Of a stretch of 64,000 bases of DNA, positions 44,409 through 52,900 are shown piece after piece (the first letter of the stretch is position 1; every line of letters begins with the position of its first letter). Source of the DNA: Flavobacterium zepuense (GTDB lineage Bacteria > Bacteroidota > Bacteroidia > Flavobacteriales > Flavobacteriaceae). The notes under the pieces are model-generated. The model was not told the DNA's origin, did not search any database, and was given only the letters and a program-made list of their open reading frames with translations. Location of the stretch: the NCBI RefSeq assembly GCF_007097145.1, contig NZ_VJVZ01000001.1:496001-560000 (forward strand). The letters run 5' to 3'. The position numbers were made by a program, and so were the translations under genes.

Positions 44409-44870
44409 ATGCACACAGATAGAAACCCAAAGGCCGGCAATTTTACAAAAAATAGCCGCCATGATGATAATAATGTAGATGAGATGGACTCTAACTGGAA
44501 TGTTAACCAAAGTTTTGCCAAAAGCAACGCTAACCGTATTGAAGACCGCGACCCTGCCCGTTACAGCGACGACAGGAACAACGCTAAAAATTATACCGGC
44601 GATGAAGATAGCTGGACTGGTGACGAAGACATTGCACCTACAACTAACCAGGGAACCGATGATAACGACTGGGATGCTAATGACTCTGTACTTCGTGGCA
44701 CATCAAGCAGATATTTTGATGATACGTTAGACTATAAATCATCATCACGATATGATTTTTATGATGAGCACCGCGACGCGGCAGCAGGCGACTATATTGA
44801 TAGCGACCATAGCGAATATAACAGGGGCGACAGCCGCTTTAGGTGGAGCGACCCCGGAGATGACGAATAA
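44409..44870 (+). CDS. Acidic Asp/Asn-rich disordered protein, 153 aa
   Basis: A 153-residue protein dominated by Asp, Asn, Ser, Arg and Tyr, with hardly any aliphatic residues (DDNNVDEMDSNWNVNQSF, DRDPARYSDDRNN, YTGDEDSWTGDEDIAP, SRYFDDTLDYKSSSRYDFYD). It contains a short repeat YTGDEDSW/WTGDEDIA and ends RWSDPGDDE. There is no signal peptide. It is likely disordered and possibly involved in ion binding or desiccation/osmotic stress; that is inference from composition. It lies in an operon with the 63-aa gene and is followed by a strong terminator. Confidence 0.55.
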   Translation: MHTDRNPKAGNFTKNSRHDDNNVDEMDSNWNVNQSFAKSNANRIEDRDPARYSDDRNNAKNYTGDEDSWTGDEDIAPTTNQGTDDNDWDANDSVLRGTSSRYFDDTLDYKSSSRYDFYDEHRDAAAGDYIDSDHSEYNRGDSRFRWSDPGDDE

Positions 44871-44918
44871 ATGGGTTAGACGTACGAATTATTCTTAGTT
44901 CAGAACCTAATCCAAATT

Positions 44919-44954
44919 AAGAGGGATAGCAAATATGCTATCCCTCTTTTGTTT
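44919..44954 (+). terminator. Terminator after the disordered-protein pair
   Basis: A 13-base perfect stem AAGAGGGATAGCA with AATA loop ends in TTTTG. It may also serve the convergent minus-strand gene at 44976. Confidence 0.92.
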
Positions 44955-44975
44955 CTAAATCAGAATGTTATCCAG

Positions 44976-45413
44976 CTAAACCCTCCTATGGTCGGCTTTC
45001 CAAGTCTGTACAGAACGCTTTATGGCATTGGGCGATAAATTTTCTGCAATGGCCTTTTGGGCTAAAGCGGGTAACTCATCATCAGGCGCAAATCGCAGTG
45101 CAAAAAGCTGGCCTTCGGCAAGTTGTGCTTCAAGAGGTTCCAAACGCTGGCCGGTAACAACAAAATACCGGTACCGCAACTCCATAAGTACAATGCGGTT
45201 TTGAAGCGTTAATGCATAATGCTGGCGCAGCATATACGCCACCCAGGTAATACAGGCAAAGGCAATACCAAGGGCAATCCATACCGGGTTATAGCCTGTT
45301 TGCCAGGCATGTATAGCACAACCTACCATGCAAAGCAGCATTACCGGGTAAAAAATAAAGTGGTGTGGTGGGTAAAACCGTATGTGGTTTTTATAGTTTT
45401 GCTCTTTTGCCAT
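44976..45413 (-). CDS. DUF6526-like membrane protein
   Basis: A 145-residue inner-membrane protein. It opens with MAKEQNYKNHIRFYPPHHFIFYP, matching the conserved QNYKNHxRFxPxHHF start of the DUF6526 family. Two membrane helices follow (about 21-40 and 45-64), then a soluble C-terminal domain with LRYRYFVVTGQRLEPLE and FAPDDELPALAQKAI. The function is unknown. It ends the same strand run as the amidase gene, with only 6 bases between them, so the two are likely co-transcribed. Confidence 0.85.
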   Translation of the reverse strand: MAKEQNYKNHIRFYPPHHFIFYPVMLLCMVGCAIHAWQTGYNPVWIALGIAFACITWVAYMLRQHYALTLQNRIVLMELRYRYFVVTGQRLEPLEAQLAEGQLFALRFAPDDELPALAQKAIAENLSPNAIKRSVQTWKADHRRV

Positions 45414-45419
45414 CGGGGG

Positions 45420-46037
45420 TTATTTAATTTCCTTAATAAAATCAAGCACTGTAGCAGCAATTTGCTCCTGCCCTTTCTCGCTGGTTAGGTAATTCCTGTC
45501 GGTTGCATTGCTAAGGTAGCCCATCTCAAAATGTACAGCGGGAGCATTAACTTTTTTAAGTATAAAGAAAGGTGCCTTAAGCACTTCACTTACTTTAAAC
45601 TTCTGATTTTCAAATTTATCAGATAATATCTCGGCATACTCAGCCGATTTTTGATAAGCATTAGACTGCTCACTTACAAAAAATTCCATACCTGACTTTG
45701 TATCACCTTTAGCATAATTAACATGAAGCGAAAGCATTAGGTCAGGGTTTAGCGCGTTAATTGCCTTTACCCTATCCTCTAACGATACAAAGTTGTCTTC
45801 AACACGTGTAAAATGTATTACAACGTCCTCGCTGTTATTAAGTTGGCTTATCTTCTCGGCAACAGCATCAGTAAGCTGTTTTTCGGTAAAGCCATCAATA
45901 TTTGCACCATGATCTTTAGCGCCGTGGCCGGCATCTATAACCACATTAATTTGTTTGGCATCTTTTTTAAACGGCATGGTAAATGCAAAGCTGGCTGCAA
46001 TGGCTGCCAGTGCTAAAACTCTGAATGGCTTCTTCAT
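45420..46037 (-). CDS. N-acetylmuramoyl-L-alanine amidase
   Basis: A 205-residue exported amidase_3 enzyme that cuts the amide bond between MurNAc and the stem peptide of murein. A signal peptide covers about 1-25 (RVLALAAIAASFAFTM). Zinc motifs are visible: VIDAGHGAKDHGA with the first His at about residue 38, the Glu in GFTEKQLT, LSLHVNYAK with the third ligand His, and the catalytic Glu in VHFEMGYLSN. It lacks SPOR or LysM modules and is close to the minimal catalytic length. It lies upstream of the DUF6526 gene. Confidence 0.94.
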   Translation of the reverse strand: MKKPFRVLALAAIAASFAFTMPFKKDAKQINVVIDAGHGAKDHGANIDGFTEKQLTDAVAEKISQLNNSEDVVIHFTRVEDNFVSLEDRVKAINALNPDLMLSLHVNYAKGDTKSGMEFFVSEQSNAYQKSAEYAEILSDKFENQKFKVSEVLKAPFFILKKVNAPAVHFEMGYLSNATDRNYLTSEKGQEQIAATVLDFIKEIK

Positions 46038-46076
46038 AAATGATTGTAATTTAATTGGTTGTTATAAGGTATAACT

Positions 46077-46084
46077 CAAATATA
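46077..46084 (-). promoter_or_regulatory. -7 element for the amidase gene
   Basis: TATATTTG on the minus strand, 39 bases before the amidase start. Confidence 0.5.
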
Positions 46085-46121
46085 AGTAAATAAATTGTAA
46101 GCTTTACGCTACTTTTATTAA

Positions 46122-46682
46122 TTATTGAATTCTTTTACCTTCTGTACTGGCATGTATTAGTTTTTCAAAGCGCTGTAAACGAGTCTTTTCCTGCTTGGCT
46201 GATGTTATCCAATGCAGTATAACCTTTTGATACGATGGTGCCTGCGTGGTGAAAAAATCCCATGCAATGGTATTGGCTTTAAACTCAGCCTCCATATCAG
46301 GCGGCAGCTTTGCAACATCCTTTTGCTCGTGCGAGTAGATGCGTGATTTGTTCTCGGTGCGCTTTTCAAAAGCCGCAAGCCCCTCAGGCTTAACAAGTTT
46401 TAGGGCAATCAGGCTCTCCATCTTATCAATGTTTATTGCACTCCACATACTATTAGTTTTTCTGGGTGTAAAGCGTATGGTGTAGCTTTCGGCATCTATT
46501 GATTTTCGCACTCCGTCTATCCAGCCAAAGCACAACGCCTGATCTACCGATTGTGGCCACGTAATGCTCTCCTTACCTGTACCCGTTTTATAAAAGCCCA
46601 CCAGTAACTCTTTATCTTTGTTATGGTTATGGGTTAGCCATTGCCTAAAGTCGGCCTGGGTTTTAAAAAAGGTTGGGTTCAT
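46122..46682 (-). CDS. YdeI/OmpD-associated family protein
   Basis: A 186-residue soluble protein counted from the ATG at 46682 (MNPTFFKTQADFRQWL); an ATG 26 codons upstream would add a hydrophobic stretch unlike the family. Motifs are ELLVGFYKTGTGKESITWPQSVDQALCFGWIDG, followed by YTIRFTPRKTNSMWSAINI, the hallmark of the bacteriocin-protection YdeI family, and WDFFTTQAPSYQKVILHWI near the C-terminus with the KQEKTRLQR tail. YdeI has been linked to peptide antibiotic resistance in enterobacteria; the role here is unknown. No partner gene is adjacent. Confidence 0.88.
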   Translation of the reverse strand: MNPTFFKTQADFRQWLTHNHNKDKELLVGFYKTGTGKESITWPQSVDQALCFGWIDGVRKSIDAESYTIRFTPRKTNSMWSAINIDKMESLIALKLVKPEGLAAFEKRTENKSRIYSHEQKDVAKLPPDMEAEFKANTIAWDFFTTQAPSYQKVILHWITSAKQEKTRLQRFEKLIHASTEGKRIQ

Positions 46683-46802
46683 AATGCTAAGGTATGAAAT
46701 GTAAGTCAGCCATGCTAAACTAATGTTAACCCCCGCCATTGCTGCATCTAAAATAAACATAAAGTAGTATTTTTATGATTAAGTTACCACACCTCGAAGA
46801 AG

Positions 46803-48770
46803 ATGTTTACAGTTAACCCCAAAATAAAAAAGCCTGTTATACTGCTGATTACAGTCATTTCAGGTACAATGCTTATGAGTTGCAGCAACAAATTTATAGA
46901 AAGCCAGATAGTATTTGAACTCCCTGTAGAAGCCACAATGCACGACCTGCTTGTTGGGTTTGACACCGATGGCGATAAACGGATAACCAAAGACGATGCT
47001 CCACCTAACAAGGATTATTTTTTGTTAAGTACTAAGGGTGACACGGTTATACTGCGCAACACCTATTACATAAGCAACCTTTTACAAGAGCTGGCCATCG
47101 CCAAAAATGCCAATAACGAATCGCTGCTTATAAGCCTCAGGCAAATACAGGAGCCTCCTGCTGAGCGAATTACACGCCGTATACACACGCAGTTTTGGGA
47201 CGACCTTACCCGTACGATAGACGAAGATGGCCTTGCCCGCATTATGGGCGACGACAAGATGCACGACAAGCAGGAGCGCATTTACGTACCTTATGATGAT
47301 GCCGTGGGCCAGGCCTACTTTAATGGGTTGAAAGCCAAATTCCCGGGGCTTGACGTGGTTGTTTTACCCAGGGAGATCACATCAGAATATGTAAAATCTA
47401 TTAATGATAAGCCTGGTATACTGTCACTTAGGATAGAAAACGGCAAAGGTGTGCCTTTTGTAGTACCTGGTGGGCGCTTTAACGAAATGTACGGGTGGGA
47501 TAGCTATTTTGAAGGCATTGGCCTGCTGTTAGACCACCGCTACGACCTTGCTAAAGGCATGGTAGATAACTTTGCTTACCAGATAAAATACTATGGTAAG
47601 ATACTGAATGCCAACCGTTCCTACTACCTAACCCGCACGCAGCCGCCATTTATGTCCAGCTTTGTGCGCGAGGTGTACCACGCCATGCCGGTTAAAGATA
47701 AAGACTGGCTGGCTGAAAACCTGGCAGTTAGCATTAAAGAGTATGAACAGGTATGGATGCAGGGCAAACGCTACACGCCGGAAACCGGCCTTAATCGCTA
47801 TTACGCCGATGGTATTGGCATTCCGCCCGAAACTGAGGCCGGCCACTTTAAGGAAATACTACAGGAACACGCTGATAAACATGGTGTTACCGAAGCAGAA
47901 TTTGAGTCGAAATATAAAACCGGTACCATTAAAAGTGCATCATTAGACCGTTATTTTGTGCACGACCGTACCCTTCGCGAAAGCGGCCACGACACCTCCT
48001 GGAGGCTTGATAATAAGGCGGCGGACTTGAATTGTGTCGATGTTAACTCCCTGTTATACAAGTATGAACGTGACTTTGAGTTCTTAATTAGCACCTATTT
48101 TAAGCAGGGCTTTACTGCCAATGGCAAAACATACACCGCTGCCTACTTTCATGAGAAGGCTGAAACCCGTAAACTACTCATGCGCAAATACTTATGGGAT
48201 GAAAAAGCAGGCTGTTTCTTTGATTATAACGTTAAAACCGGCGAGCGGACCGATTTTATGTCGGCTACTAACTTTTTTGTGCTGTGGGCAGGCCTGGCAA
48301 CACAGCAGGAGGCGGCTTGCATGGTGCCTATATTAATGCAAGACCTTAAGGCACAGGGCGGTATACTGGGCAGCAGCAAGGCATCGTTAGAAAAATATGC
48401 CCTAAATAACGTGCAGCGTCAGTGGGATTACCCCAATGGCTGGGCCCCGCACCAGATGCTTTTATGGAAAGGCCTCATAGATTACGGCTACGAAACTGAA
48501 GCCAGAGAGCTAATTTACAGATGGTTATGGACAATTACCCAAAACGCGGTTGACTATAACGGTACCATACCCGAAAAGTACGACGTGGTTAACGCAACAC
48601 AGAAGGTTACAGCCGAATACGGCAACGTAGGTACTGATTTTGCGTACATTACGATGAGCGGCTTTGGTTGGATGAACGCTTCCTACCAGTATGGGCTTAG
48701 TTTATTGCCTGCCGAATTCATCCAAAAACTGGATAATTTAGAAAATCCCGATAGTGTGTTTAAAAAGTAG
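46803..48770 (+). CDS. treA: Trehalase (GH37) lipoprotein
   Basis: A 655-residue enzyme that hydrolyses trehalose to two glucose. The start MFTVNPKIKK leads into a hydrophobic stretch and lipobox LMSC (Cys near 27) followed by SNKFIES without an acidic run, so it is probably periplasmic. GH37 signatures are PGGRFNEMYGWDSYF at 222-236 and QWDYPNGWAPHQ from about 539. The catalytic Asp and Glu regions (LRESGHDTSWRLD and EKYDVVNAT) are also present. An EF-hand-like loop DTDGDKRITKDD occurs near residue 53, an unusual N-terminal element that may bind calcium. It is monocistronic. Confidence 0.94.
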   Translation: MFTVNPKIKKPVILLITVISGTMLMSCSNKFIESQIVFELPVEATMHDLLVGFDTDGDKRITKDDAPPNKDYFLLSTKGDTVILRNTYYISNLLQELAIAKNANNESLLISLRQIQEPPAERITRRIHTQFWDDLTRTIDEDGLARIMGDDKMHDKQERIYVPYDDAVGQAYFNGLKAKFPGLDVVVLPREITSEYVKSINDKPGILSLRIENGKGVPFVVPGGRFNEMYGWDSYFEGIGLLLDHRYDLAKGMVDNFAYQIKYYGKILNANRSYYLTRTQPPFMSSFVREVYHAMPVKDKDWLAENLAVSIKEYEQVWMQGKRYTPETGLNRYYADGIGIPPETEAGHFKEILQEHADKHGVTEAEFESKYKTGTIKSASLDRYFVHDRTLRESGHDTSWRLDNKAADLNCVDVNSLLYKYERDFEFLISTYFKQGFTANGKTYTAAYFHEKAETRKLLMRKYLWDEKAGCFFDYNVKTGERTDFMSATNFFVLWAGLATQQEAACMVPILMQDLKAQGGILGSSKASLEKYALNNVQRQWDYPNGWAPHQMLLWKGLIDYGYETEARELIYRWLWTITQNAVDYNGTIPEKYDVVNATQKVTAEYGNVGTDFAYITMSGFGWMNASYQYGLSLLPAEFIQKLDNLENPDSVFKK

Positions 48771-48836
48771 CTTTTTAGGCAAAAAAGTGCTTAATATTTC
48801 ACTTTTGGACTTTGAGTTACGCTATAATTTTACCAA

Positions 48837-48866
48837 AAAAATGCGCTCATTTGTAGCGCATTTTTG
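48837..48866 (+). terminator. Terminator downstream of trehalase
   Basis: AAAAATGCGCT pairs with AGCGCATTTTT around a seven-base loop, 66 bases after the stop codon; the flanking A and T runs make it symmetrical, so it could also act on the minus strand. Confidence 0.8.
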
Positions 48867-48895
48867 CATTTGCAGATGGCATAATACCCTTGTTT

Positions 48896-48960
48896 TATAC
48901 CGGTCGGTATATTTTAAAAAACTGATTTTTGAAAATTCGCATTTTATACCGATCGGTATA
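48896..48960. promoter_or_regulatory. Two TATACCGnnCGGTATA palindromes
   Basis: Copies at 48896-48911 (centre GT) and 48945-48960 (centre AT) are 16-base dyads with identical half-sites, 49 bases apart centre to centre, each embedded in TTTTATACCG...CGGTATATTTT. The shape fits a TetR-family operator. No tetR-like gene or promoter-proximal start is next to them: the flanking genes at 46803 and 49128 converge. The gap 48771-49127 contains only these sites, the terminator and a dispersed repeat. Confidence 0.6.
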
Positions 48961-49035
48961 TTTTTACTGACCCAAACCTCAATTTTAATTTTGAGCGCTC
49001 TTAAAATTTGAGAAAGTTTTTCAGGCAATTTTTTT

Positions 49036-49108
49036 GTCATGCTGACGAAGGAAGCATCTCTAAATTTTAGGAGAATTTAGATTGAGATTTCTCCCTACGG
49101 TCGAAATG
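49036..49108. repeat. Dispersed intergenic repeat, GTCATGCTGACGAAG family
   Basis: It starts GTCATGCTGACGAAGGAAGC and ends GAGATTTCTCCC...TCGAAATG, the form of a widespread Bacteroidota intergenic repeat (GTCATGCTGA...AGCATCTC / GAGATTTCTC...CGAAATGAC). An inner 8-base inverted repeat TCTAAATT/AATTTAGA forms the loop. Confidence 0.65.
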
Positions 49109-49127
49109 GAAAAACGCAGCCCTTCCT

Positions 49128-49817
49128 CTACCCCAAATCGCCGCCATTATAAAGCACCTCGCTCATATAATCTAAAAACGGACGCATATCCCTGTATGCC
49201 TGGCTGGCGAGGGCAACAAAGTTAGGGCTCAGCACCTCGGCGTCGGTAAAGCGTTTTATAACTAAGAACTGCTTATACCGCAGCAGGTCGATAGCCGGGT
49301 GCGTAACCGGATAGCCTTTGGGCATGCTTTTAAGCTGTTCGCCCTGCAGGGTGCCAAAGTTATCCTTAAACACCTTGCTGTTAATAATATCGCGCAACGG
49401 CTGGGCATCATAGTCAATATCTTTGCGGATGAGCTTCAGGTCGGCCGCACTGGGCGACCAAAATGCCCCTGCCACAAACGTATTGCCCCCACCCTCTATA
49501 TGGTAGTAGTACCCGCCCCTGCGCTGCGGCGTAGCCCTTGTAAAACCGCCACCCCAGTAGTGTTTGTAGGGCGTTTTATCGCCCGAAAAGCGTGTGTCGC
49601 GGTATATGCGCTGCTGGCTCTTTTTGCCGCTGGGCGTCTCAATCACATCGGTAGTGTTAAGTTCGGCAAGCACGGCCTCGGCAAAGGCGCCAATGCTATC
49701 CTGAGCAATAATAAACGTATCCTTATGGGCATTAAACCAGTCGCGGTTGTTGTTTTGTTGCAGTTGTTTTAAAAAATCTAATGCAGAGGGTAGTATGGTG
49801 GGGTGCGGTTGTGGCAT
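49128..49817 (-). CDS. DUF2461 (TIGR02453) family protein
   Basis: A 229-residue soluble protein. It shows the family pattern: LDFLKQLQQNNNRDWFNAHKDTF at the start, then QRIYRDTRFSGDKTPYKHYWGGGF, GGYYYHIEGGGNTFVAGAFW and FLVIKRFTDAEVLSPNF. The function of DUF2461 is not established; members occur in many bacteria and fungi. No signal peptide is present. It has its own -7 element and is divergent to the AT-rich helicase gene, with which it shares a 179-base gap. Confidence 0.93.
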   Translation of the reverse strand: MPQPHPTILPSALDFLKQLQQNNNRDWFNAHKDTFIIAQDSIGAFAEAVLAELNTTDVIETPSGKKSQQRIYRDTRFSGDKTPYKHYWGGGFTRATPQRRGGYYYHIEGGGNTFVAGAFWSPSAADLKLIRKDIDYDAQPLRDIINSKVFKDNFGTLQGEQLKSMPKGYPVTHPAIDLLRYKQFLVIKRFTDAEVLSPNFVALASQAYRDMRPFLDYMSEVLYNGGDLG

Positions 49818-49837
49818 TGTGTTTTGTTAGTGCATAA

Positions 49838-49845
49838 CAAAGTTA
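49838..49845 (-). promoter_or_regulatory. -7 element for the DUF2461 gene
   Basis: TAACTTTG on the minus strand, 20 bases before the start codon. Confidence 0.55.
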
Positions 49846-49932
49846 TGGATTTTCGCTGATGCTGCGTAACGCTTGTCATTGCAAGATACAAGGTATAAGG
49901 ATAGATTTTATATTTGTTAAAATTTACTAAAA

Positions 49933-49974
49933 AATACCCACTAATGGGTATTGATTGATGCTTTAAAATGGGTA
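49933..49974 (+). promoter_or_regulatory. Palindromic operator candidate before the helicase gene
   Basis: AATACCCA (49933-49940) and TGGGTATT (49945-49952) form a 20-base dyad with a CTAA centre. A third half-site, TGGGTA at 49969-49974, follows 24 bases later (start to start) in direct orientation. The group ends 22 bases before the helicase ATG. It would suit a repressor of the gene; no regulator is encoded beside it. It could also fold as a leader hairpin. Confidence 0.5.
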
Positions 49975-49996
49975 ATTTTATTGAGCTAAATATTTT

Positions 49997-52900
49997 ATGA
50001 TGATTGAATTACCTGCTCTAAGAATTGAAGAAAAATTTCATGGAAACAATATTGTTCACCTAATTGATAATAAATTAATCTTAGAATCATATACTGTTAG
50101 CAGGAGCCGGAGCCAAGTAAATATTGAGGCGAATGGCTTAACTTATATAATAATCAAAAATAAAGATATTACTCCTGATGGCGATTATATCTTACTATCT
50201 AAAAGGCTTCCATCACAGGAAGACATTAATAATAACATTCTTCATATTAAACAATGGATAAAGCATCCAAAACTTAGCAGTTATCTACCTCAAGATATAG
50301 TTAATAATTGGAATGGCTGCTTTAATTTCAAGGAAGAAGATTTAGCGGAAAATATACGCGGATTGAGAAAACCTCAGATTGGTGCTATCCATAAAATTCT
50401 AGGCCACTTTACAAATGCAGATGATATTGGTACTATTGTTTTGCCAACTGGTACGGGTAAAACTGAAACAATGTTATCAGTGCTAATCGCAAACAAATGT
50501 TCGAAGCTTCTAATAACGGTTCCTTCGGATTCCCTTAGAACTCAATTGGCTAATAAATTTATAAGTTTAGGATTATTAAAACAAAATGGCAATGTCTCGA
50601 ACGATACAATAAATCCTATTGTTGGTATATTGAATAAAAAGTTTAGCGATGCTAACCATTTAAATTCTTTTTTCCAAAAATGTAATGTAATAGTAAGCAC
50701 AATGGATATTGTCTCTGGTAGCTTTCATGAGGAAAAAATTGTTATGTCTGATTTATGTTCACATCTTTTTATTGATGAAGCCCATCATTCAAAAGCTACA
50801 GAATGGAATAAACTTATAAGCTATTTTGATAAAAATAAAGTAATACAATTTACTGCTACACCGTTTAGAAATGACGGCAAAATATTAGACGGCAAAATAA
50901 TTTATAATTTTTCTCTAAAGGACGCCCAAGATCAAGGCTATTTTAAAGAAATTGATTTTTTACCAATCAGAGAATATGACAGGACCTTAGCTGATATAAA
51001 AATTGCGGATAAGGCTGTCGAAAAATTGAGAGCAGACATAGCAAATGGTTATAATCATATACTAATGGCTAGATGCCTAAATCATAAAAGAGCAGAAAGG
51101 GTTTTTAGTATATATTCTCAATTTCCAGATTTAGAACCTGTACTAATCCATTCTAAAATTCCCAATTTAAATGTTGTAAGAGAAGACATAGTTAATAAGA
51201 AACACAGAATAATAGTATGTGTAGATATGTTAGGAGAGGGCTTTGATTTACCCGAACTTAAAATAGCAGCATTTCACGATATTAGAAAAAGTCTACCAAT
51301 TACGCTACAGTTCGCAGGACGCTTTACCAGAACTAGTAGAGATAGCAATTTAGGAAATGCAAGTTTTATCGCCAATCTAGTTCAAGACGGTATTAATGAT
51401 GAATTAAGTTTACTTTATTCAAAAGATTCAAATTGGAATACTATATTACCTTCTTTAAGTTTACAAGCAACACAACAGCAGGTGGACCTTCAAACTTTTT
51501 TACATGGATTTTCCGATTTAGAAGAGTCGAAAATTCCTTTTCAGAATATTTCTCCTCCTTTTAGTACTGTTGTATATAAAAAAGAGAGTAATACATGGTT
51601 TCCTAATAACTTTGAAGCAGGGATAAGTAATTATGATCAATATGATCATAAATTTTTCAGTCTTAACAGAGAGAATAAAACATTGGTAATTCTGTTGGGT
51701 AGTAGGCATAACGTCAACTGGGGAACTTTTAGTGATATTTATAATATTGAATGGGACATCTTTATTATCCATTGGGATACAGTACAAAACCTGCTCTTTA
51801 TACATTCATCTGAAAAAAATGGTAATTACGAAAAGTTAGCAAGTGCGGTAACTGATAATGACGCCACACTATTATCAGGCATTAATGTATTTAGAGTGTT
51901 TTATGAAGTTAAAAGATTAATGCTTTACAACGTTGGATTACGAAGAGGTCAAGGTAAAGACATTAGCTTCCAATCGTACTATGGTGGCAATATCCGTGCT
52001 TCACTAAGTTCAGCAGATATAAATTCTAATATAAAAAACAACATCTTTGGTGTAGGACACAGAGATGGAGAAAAAATCTCAATTGGCTGCTCTCGTAAGG
52101 GCAGAATATGGTCATATTTAAGAGGCAATATGCAAGAGCTCACAGTATGGTTTAAGGATATAGGAAAGAAATTAATTGATGAAAGCATCGATCCAAATGA
52201 AGTATTGAAAGGTACTTTAGAACCAAAAAAAATTTCAACGAGACCATTATTTTTCCCATATTATGTTGATTGGGCTCCATTAATGTATAAAGAAATAGAA
52301 AGTAGATTTGAATTTCAAATTTCTGGCGATAAATTTGATTTGGCTAATTGCGAATTGGCTTTAGTGAACCCGACAGATAATGGAGAGTTGAAATTTTCTT
52401 TATCTACCGAAAATTCAGATATATTATTTAAGATTAACCTTACGGACGAAGATTTTGCAATTGAAAAGTTATCAAATGTACTTTGCAGGGTTACATATGG
52501 TAATAAAACTATCGATGCAACAGAATTTTTTCATCAATTCCCTCCTAGAATTGGATTTGTCAATAATTCAATCCTAGATGGCGATGAATATATTGAATTT
52601 AACGAAGATATACTTAGATTCCCAAAAGAAAATATCTCAACAATTTCATGGGATGGAGTTGATTTAAATCGTGAGTCAATTGGATTTCACCCAAGAGTAT
52701 TAACCTCAATACAATATGCATTTGTCACATATTTAAAAAATGATAATAACAAATTTGACATTATATATAATGATGATAACAAAGGAGAAATTGCCGATAT
52801 TGTAGCAATAAAAAATAATATAAATGAAATTGAAGTTGACTTATACCATCTCAAATTCGCAATAAATGGTGTTGTTTCAAATGATATAAATAATTTATAT

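Noticed and set aside
48896..48960. Terminal inverted repeats of an insertion sequence
   Set aside because: The two dyads are only 49 bases apart, each is a complete palindrome, and no transposase frame lies between or near them.
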